From NCBI GenBank assembly GCA_900239685.1, contig OENT01000062.1, positions 186,001 to 250,000 of the forward strand: DNA of 64,000 nt. The letters run 5' to 3'. The position numbers and the translations under genes are program-made. The stretch is from Rotaria macrura (Eukaryota; Rotifera; Eurotatoria; Philodinida; Philodinidae). Below the pieces are notes generated by a model, which saw only the letters and a list, made by a program, of their open reading frames with translations, was not told the origin of the DNA and did not search any database. Positions 58,859 through 64,000 of the stretch are shown here, piece by piece. The number at the start of each line of letters is the position of its first letter. The stretch's first letter is position 1.

Positions 58859-59489
58859 ATCGGAATATCATGAACGCGAAGAAAAACAGCTAAACCAAAA
58901 GACCATGTCTACGATTGGTTTGTTTATTTTAGTTGCAGTAAGTTCAGACCATAGTTTTTATTTCAGAGTTTGAGAGAAGCCTGCCAGTTGGATTCGTTTT
59001 TAAATGAATTTAACGATTGTATTAGTCAGAGAAAGATAATGTTTCCTTGTAAAATAGAGATACTCTTCATTCAATTTATTTTAGCAATGGTGCTAACGAA
59101 ATATGAAATATGTTAGAAAAAAATAGCTGTTTTTGTAGAAAGAGTTTAAACGAAAATAGTTGTCCGATTTATAATGATATTTGACTTTAGAATGATTAAT
59201 TATCAGCAAGTTACGAAATCCGATGAAGTAAAATTTATCAGATTCTTTGAGATTTTTCGTCATATTGTCATATGTTCAACAGTGTATGCTAATTCAATTG
59301 GTTTCCACATTTATTTGAATTAAAGCTAACACTAGATTAATTGAAGAAATGTATCGATATAGGCCTGGTCCTCTTTCACTTCCAGTTGAAGAAATGTGTA
59401 TCGAATCTCAAGAACTTTTTGATAATGGACAAGTACATTTAAATATTATTCTATTATGCAAAACATTAACTGTACCAATTTTATCATGA
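58859..59489 (+). other. Two possible exons of an unidentified or decayed gene
   Basis: 58859-58937 is an open 79-base stretch bounded by a good acceptor (TATTGCAG) and donor (GTAAGT), reading SEYHEREEKQLNQKTMSTIG then LFILVA, which resembles the start of a transmembrane helix. A second open stretch at about 59319-59489 reads RLIEEMYRYRPGPLSLPVEE then MCIESQELFDNGQ. The two do not join in phase, so an exon is missing between them or they are unrelated. No family recognised. Confidence 0.3.
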
Positions 59490-59584
59490 ATATCTGTAAG
59501 TTGAATATTTGTTGGTAATAGAATAGTTTGTTGACTTTTAAGAATTTCCTGAAGATTTTACATCACTTTCAAATTATTTTCCAA

Positions 59585-60450
59585 TCAATTATGTCCTATA
59601 TCGATATTGATGCATATGCGAAATAAATCGGAATGAATAGGTGATTGAAATTTTCGTTGAAGTTCAAGTGCTTTGAAATAGTGAATCAATGTAATTTCAT
59701 AATTATTAATTAATGGATAAACTGTAATTATATTATGATAGGTATCGCCCTGTTGAGAATGATTCAGTGTGAGGAAAATATTCTCTATATCCAATGCTAT
59801 AGAATAACAGTGCAGTAGAATGAATTTCTAAGGAACTAAGTATCTTGCCAATGTTTTTGTAAGTTATTGCTAAATCAGGATACGTTTTAGGGCGAGCTTT
59901 ATCTTGAACTACTTACGGCTGTTTCACAGAAAGAAAGCGAATTTGTATATGTTCCCATTATATCAAAAACAAATCCCAATACTTTTATAAGTTGAGGCTA
60001 AATCTCTATGAGTCGATGTGAAAATTTTCCTTTGAATATTGAAAACTTGCTCGAGTTAAGTTAGTGCAGTCGAATAATCACCCATACAATTATATACAAA
60101 ACCAATGTTATTGTAAGTTACGTTAAAGCGTACATGATCAGACGAAAGAGAGTTTCGATCGTTTCTAAGCATTTCTCACAATGGCTTAGTGCCATTGTGT
60201 GTTTTCCAATTGCATGATGTGTACCACTCCTATTATTCTAATTTATAACTACATTTGGACGATTAATTGGTAAGGGTTTTTCTCGATTTTGTAATGCTGA
60301 TTTATAGTAAGAGAGGGTTTTCGAGAAATCTTCCAATGAATGATAAATACTAATTAGCTATATGGGTATCAACTGGAGCTATATCAATATCAAGTGCACA
60401 CGCTTTTCCATAATAAACTAGTAAGGTGGAGTACTTTTCCATGAACATAT
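59585..60450 (-). pseudogene. Decayed kinesin-light-chain-type TPR gene
   Basis: Minus-strand fragments in several frames repeat the 42-residue TPR plan typical of bdelloid kinesin-light-chain-like repeats: KYSTLLVYYGKACALDIDIA, SKTLSYYKSALQNREKPLPI, MGDYSTALT.LEQVFNIQRK with STHRDLASTYKSIGICF, ARPKTYPDLAITYKNIGKI, and TLIHYFKALELQRKFQSPIH with SDLFRICINI. Several stops and frame changes interrupt it. TPR arrays mediate protein binding; in bdelloids such arrays often follow an ADP-ribosyltransferase or other N-terminal domain. Nothing of that sort is readable here. Confidence 0.72.
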
Positions 60451-60482
60451 ATGCCCTAACCTATGTAGCTATCAGTTTTGCG

Positions 60483-61894
60483 TAGGGGTACAACAAATCC
60501 AAGGCCTTGGAGTATGGTGTAAAAAGCTTTGGATTTGTTTTCGACTGAGATTTGGATTTGAATTTGAGTTCGGCCTTTAATTACCACGATCTGATGAGAC
60601 ATTTTAAGATAAAATTTCAGGAGGGAGAAAATAATCTCAAGTCTTATAAATTGATGTGACATCGTTTAGATTCGGTACAGATTTGTGTTCGGGATTTGGG
60701 GTTGAGATTTGATTTTCTCTAGACTAAAAGGATAGGTTCTGGAAACCGTAATTCATCTGTGTCTGTCTGACTGTAGCAACCACAGAAACAACCATTTCTA
60801 TGGTACAAATGACAACAGTTTTGGTACGAGTGGCCATATCATTAGTGCAAGTGCAAAGTACTACAGCCACAGTACGAGTCACTATGTCAATTGTAGAAAC
60901 CACCACATACATGGCAGAAATAATCTTTACAATGGTACGATTTACAATGTCGGTAACATAATTAGCCACGTGTATGGCTTTTGCACCGCTGGTGTACTCA
61001 CCTGAGGCAAGTTATTGCGAATGTGTACGTCAGGTTTTGGTCCACTGATGCTGCCTCTATGGTTACTGACCACAAAGATGGCCCCAGTTATGCAACATCA
61101 GAAGTGGTCATGAAACCGGTCTAAATGAGGATAAAAATGAGAGAAAGGATCCTAATAATAGCCCAAGTGGCAGAATTTATAATCTGAAGTGATCACAACA
61201 GACACTCTAAATGATCATGAATGCGGCACACTCGACCAGTGACATTATAATAAAATGGTTAAAATGCGTTAAACTGTACTCAAGATGGTCATAATAATGT
61301 TATTTCCAACACTAGATGTGCTGTGAATGACTTCCTGCGAGGTCAAAAACATGACAGATATGAGCATACTGATCTCATTTTTTATCCTATGCATCAAGTC
61401 ATTGTTGTGACCATTGGTACTATATTCATGCGCGCTTTCGCATATGTTTGCTTCATTGAAGCAAATCTGTGACCCTTCAAACTTTATCCGTTATTATTTC
61501 GATCATAGTTATCATGTGGTTATTGGATTATTCAGACAGTCGGGCACACTTGAAATTCTGTTTATACGCCTGTAGCGCAGTCCGAGGTCAAGCGAATCGA
61601 CTTTCGATGAGTGTTACTTGCCAATATAGCACGACTACAAAGTTGAACTAATGGTAGATTGAAAATAAATCCCAAGCCAAAATCCCAACCATATCACCGA
61701 TCCCGAATCCCAAATCTAAGCCGAACAAAGCAATATCAACAATCCTGTGATCTAAATCTAGACACAATTCACATCTGGGAACTAAATTCAAACCATATCC
61801 CAAATTCAGAAACCAAATACAAATACAAATATAAGTCCAAACCTCAAAGATTTGGTGACAAATCCCAAATCATTCAAGAATAGCTGCACCCCTA
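60483..61894. mobile_element. hAT-like element with AAATCCCAAATC words
   Basis: Left end TAGGGGTACAACAAATCC; right end on the other strand TAGGGGTGCAGCTATTC. Flanks GTTTTGCG (60475-60482) and GTTTTGCT (61895-61902) match at 7 of 8 positions. Both ends are filled with GGATTTGGATTTG / CAAATCCCAAATC words. The middle (about 60740-61370) has a second motif set (GGTACGA..., AGTGGTCAT...), perhaps another nested insertion. No transposase recognised. Confidence 0.78.
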
Positions 61895-61985
61895 GTTTTG
61901 CTTATATCAGGTTGAGTTGTTGAAGATGTGTCTCAATAAGATTCAATGACTTATTTATACTATTGAATAGCTGTTATTCGATTAA

Positions 61986-62230
61986 TTAACGTTTTTTGAT
62001 AAACAGTATCAAGTAGATTGCATATTGGAACATATCACTCCGAATTATTGACGATATCGGCTCAAGATGACTAGAATACATACTATGAGCTTCATCAAGT
62101 TGATGAAGCTGAATTATTAACCAATCTATTCTATGATATTCTGTTTCTCCACCGATTTCTTTTGGCATGTATTCAATAAGATATTTCAATTGTTACTCAT
62201 CATCGTAAGTCATAGCTAATTCTACTTATC
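61986..62230 (-). pseudogene. Possible upstream piece of the decayed TPR gene
   Basis: Reads MKYLIEYMPKEIGGETEYHR then IDWLIIQLHQLDEAHSMYSS on the minus strand. The Q-L-x-x-L-D-E-A pattern suits a helix-turn-helix repeat upstream of the TPR array. It lies directly across the hAT-like insertion from the TPR remnant and in the same orientation. Alternative: unrelated open frame. Confidence 0.35.
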
Positions 62231-62307
62231 AAACGCGTTCATTGATCTTGTCTACATTGTCTATAGGAAAAATGGAATAAATTGAAAATGGAATTTATTT
62301 TTCACTA

Positions 62308-62672
62308 TAGTGAAAGAATATTTGATTATAGAAGATTTGAGTAGATTATAATCGGTTTTTCTGCACCAAAATCCAAATTATAATCAATTAAAATTGTCGA
62401 AACGAACGATAGTTTGATTTTTAATTAAACAATAATCTTAATAATCCGGTAAAATTGTGATTCAAATCACGTATGTTTGATTCAAATCATATGATCTGAA
62501 TTTTATATGATTTTAATCAAAATTTTACCCGGATTATTAAGATTATTGTTTAATTAAAAATCAAACTATCGTTCGTTTCGACGATTTTAATTGATTATAA
62601 TTTGGATTTTGGTGCAGAAAAACCGATTATAATCTGCTCAAATCTTCTACAATCCAATATTCTTTCATTGGG
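62308..62672. mobile_element. Foldback MITE with ~155-bp nearly identical arms
   Basis: The left arm (about 62308-62465) and right arm (about 62515-62672) are inverted copies with only a handful of differences over some 140 bases. The ends are ...GTGAAAGAATATT and, on the other strand, ...AATGAAAGAATATT, with a TA beside each end (62306-62307, 62673-62674), so a Tc1/mariner-type origin is possible. The loop is short and carries diverged GATTCAAATCA words. The high arm identity argues for a recent insertion or for strand-exchange repair. Confidence 0.85.
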
Positions 62673-62674
62673 TA

Positions 62675-64000
62675 GTTGATAAGATTTTCGATAAAATCTT
62701 GAAACGCTTATCCTTGGAAACAGTCTGATAGAAAATGACGAGTTCTTCTGCCGGTATTAATTCAGATACTTTGAATAATATTTAGCAACAAGAAAGAATG
62801 CGTTACAAGAAGTTAGTGCCTTTTTAAGCACTTAACCTAAACAATTACAACGACTTATCAGCAAGTCTTGTGTAACTAGTTTCATATGGCTCTCTTTATG
62901 AATGGCTAATCATAAGGCAGGTCATTTATTAGATTATCAAAAAAATCTTTCTGTGATCTATGAGAATGACATACTAAAAACTTCGCTACCAAATGGTTAC
63001 ATACATTCTATTGTAACATTTTCCTACTGTACAATATTAAAATCAATCACTATAGAAGCATGTACAAAAAGTTGGCTCGAGTGAAAAGCAATATTCGATT
63101 ATCTTACTTATTTGATTGCCATTTTTCTCTGGGAAGTCATAATATGATCTGAGAATAATTCAATTTCTAATGTTCTATCACTGACTTTCTGCATAGTTAG
63201 TTCAACAAGACTTGACATTCATTTATAGAAGATAAAATCCATACTAAAGATCCCACCGATGGGCATCTTACCTCTTTAGCGACAAACTCATTTATCTTAT
63301 AAATACATGTACACACTCAAACGATAAATGATTACGATTGAATGAGCATGAACAACTAATTAATTGATGCTAACCATTACAAGTTCTTATTTCCAGTGAC
63401 ACCAGTGTACTATGATACTTGAAAGAATAAATTATAGCGCTCTTACTAATTCGTATCGATTTCAATTGTAAATTGTTACACACTTACGTAAGTCTTTACC
63501 CCAATTACAATTTACTATCAAAAGGGTTCAAGTTTATCCTGAAAGAAACAGTTCCATAACATATATTGATAATAAAAACGTTTGCATTGCCATATTTTAT
63601 TTAAAAAAATATTCTCACAGAATTTGGATTGATGTGCACTCTATGGCTAAAGGACATGAGAGCTAGACACATCAAGCATATCTTAATTCGAAGAGAAGAG
63701 AAGGAATCAATTCTGCTAGTTTTAAAATATTTGGAAATTATGTGTTGTTTTGTATGCATCAGACTACGGCATACTATTTTCTAGAAGAACTGAAGGCATA
63801 ACGACAGTTTTCGTGCTGTTTAGAAAACATGGGTACTATATCAATATTTTTTTTTAAAATTTACAAAATCCAATAAGCCAAACGTATTTCCATTGTAAAA
63901 AAACTAACTGAAAGAGAATGAAAAAATTGTTTGCATTTGTATATATTTTTTAATTATGTTCTGTTGAAACCATACATCTGCTGCTGCATCATTTTCTATG
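62675..64000. other. Right end of window, no firm gene
   Basis: The minus strand at about 62690-62770 reads VSELIPAEELVIFYQTVSKD, coding-like and perhaps more of the decayed gene to the left. Beyond 62900 nothing is recognisable. Confidence 0.35.

Overview
The window looks like nuclear DNA of a small invertebrate, most likely a bdelloid rotifer. This is an inference from four things: strongly AT-rich sequence; host genes with many short introns (about 50-65 bp, GT..AG); intronless genes of bacterial type (a cyanophycinase and a four-module lipid-enzyme fusion) sitting among ordinary metazoan genes; and remnants of F-box/LRR-like and kinesin-light-chain-type TPR families that are abundant in bdelloids. 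No taxon was checked by search.

Layout. 0-1.9 kb: 3' part of an NAD(P)-dependent malic enzyme gene, nine exons. 2.6-4.1 kb: hAT-like DNA transposon with an exact 8-bp target duplication, a transposase-like remnant and a nested foldback. 4.8-5.8 kb: broken alpha/beta hydrolase. 7.2-11.7 kb: six-exon gene for the axonemal coiled-coil protein CFAP58. 13.2-15.1 kb (minus): broken S9 serine peptidase, abutting a patch of repeat fragments (15.06-16.3 kb). 16.6-20.4 kb: two divergent Ly6/Quiver-like secreted cysteine-rich genes with a shared exon plan, separated by a hAT-like element. 20.6-23.3 kb: a foldback-type element, a hAT-like MITE and an F-box/LRR remnant. 25.0-26.2 kb (minus): IAP protein with two BIR domains and a RING. 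28.1-30.8 kb: one hAT-like element inserted into another. 31-40 kb: no gene seen apart from a foldback element. 40.2-42.9 kb: intronless 903-residue fusion, the main item of interest. 44.2 kb: 177-bp MITE. 50.7-51.5 kb: disordered acidic protein. 52.3-53.1 kb: Tc1/mariner-type MITE. 54.0-54.4 kb: foldback element with an assembly gap at its tip. 55.4-57.0 kb: secreted cyanophycinase-like S51 peptidase converging on a small secreted protein. 59.6-62.2 kb (minus): decayed TPR gene, apparently split by a hAT-like element, followed by a young foldback at 62.3-62.7 kb.

The genes do not form an operon or one pathway. The strongest themes are (1) one or two candidate horizontally acquired, intronless genes and (2) a dense set of non-autonomous DNA transposons. 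Many of these carry an 8-bp target duplication and are filled with their own iterated short word, which resembles the subterminal transposase-binding repeats of hAT elements.
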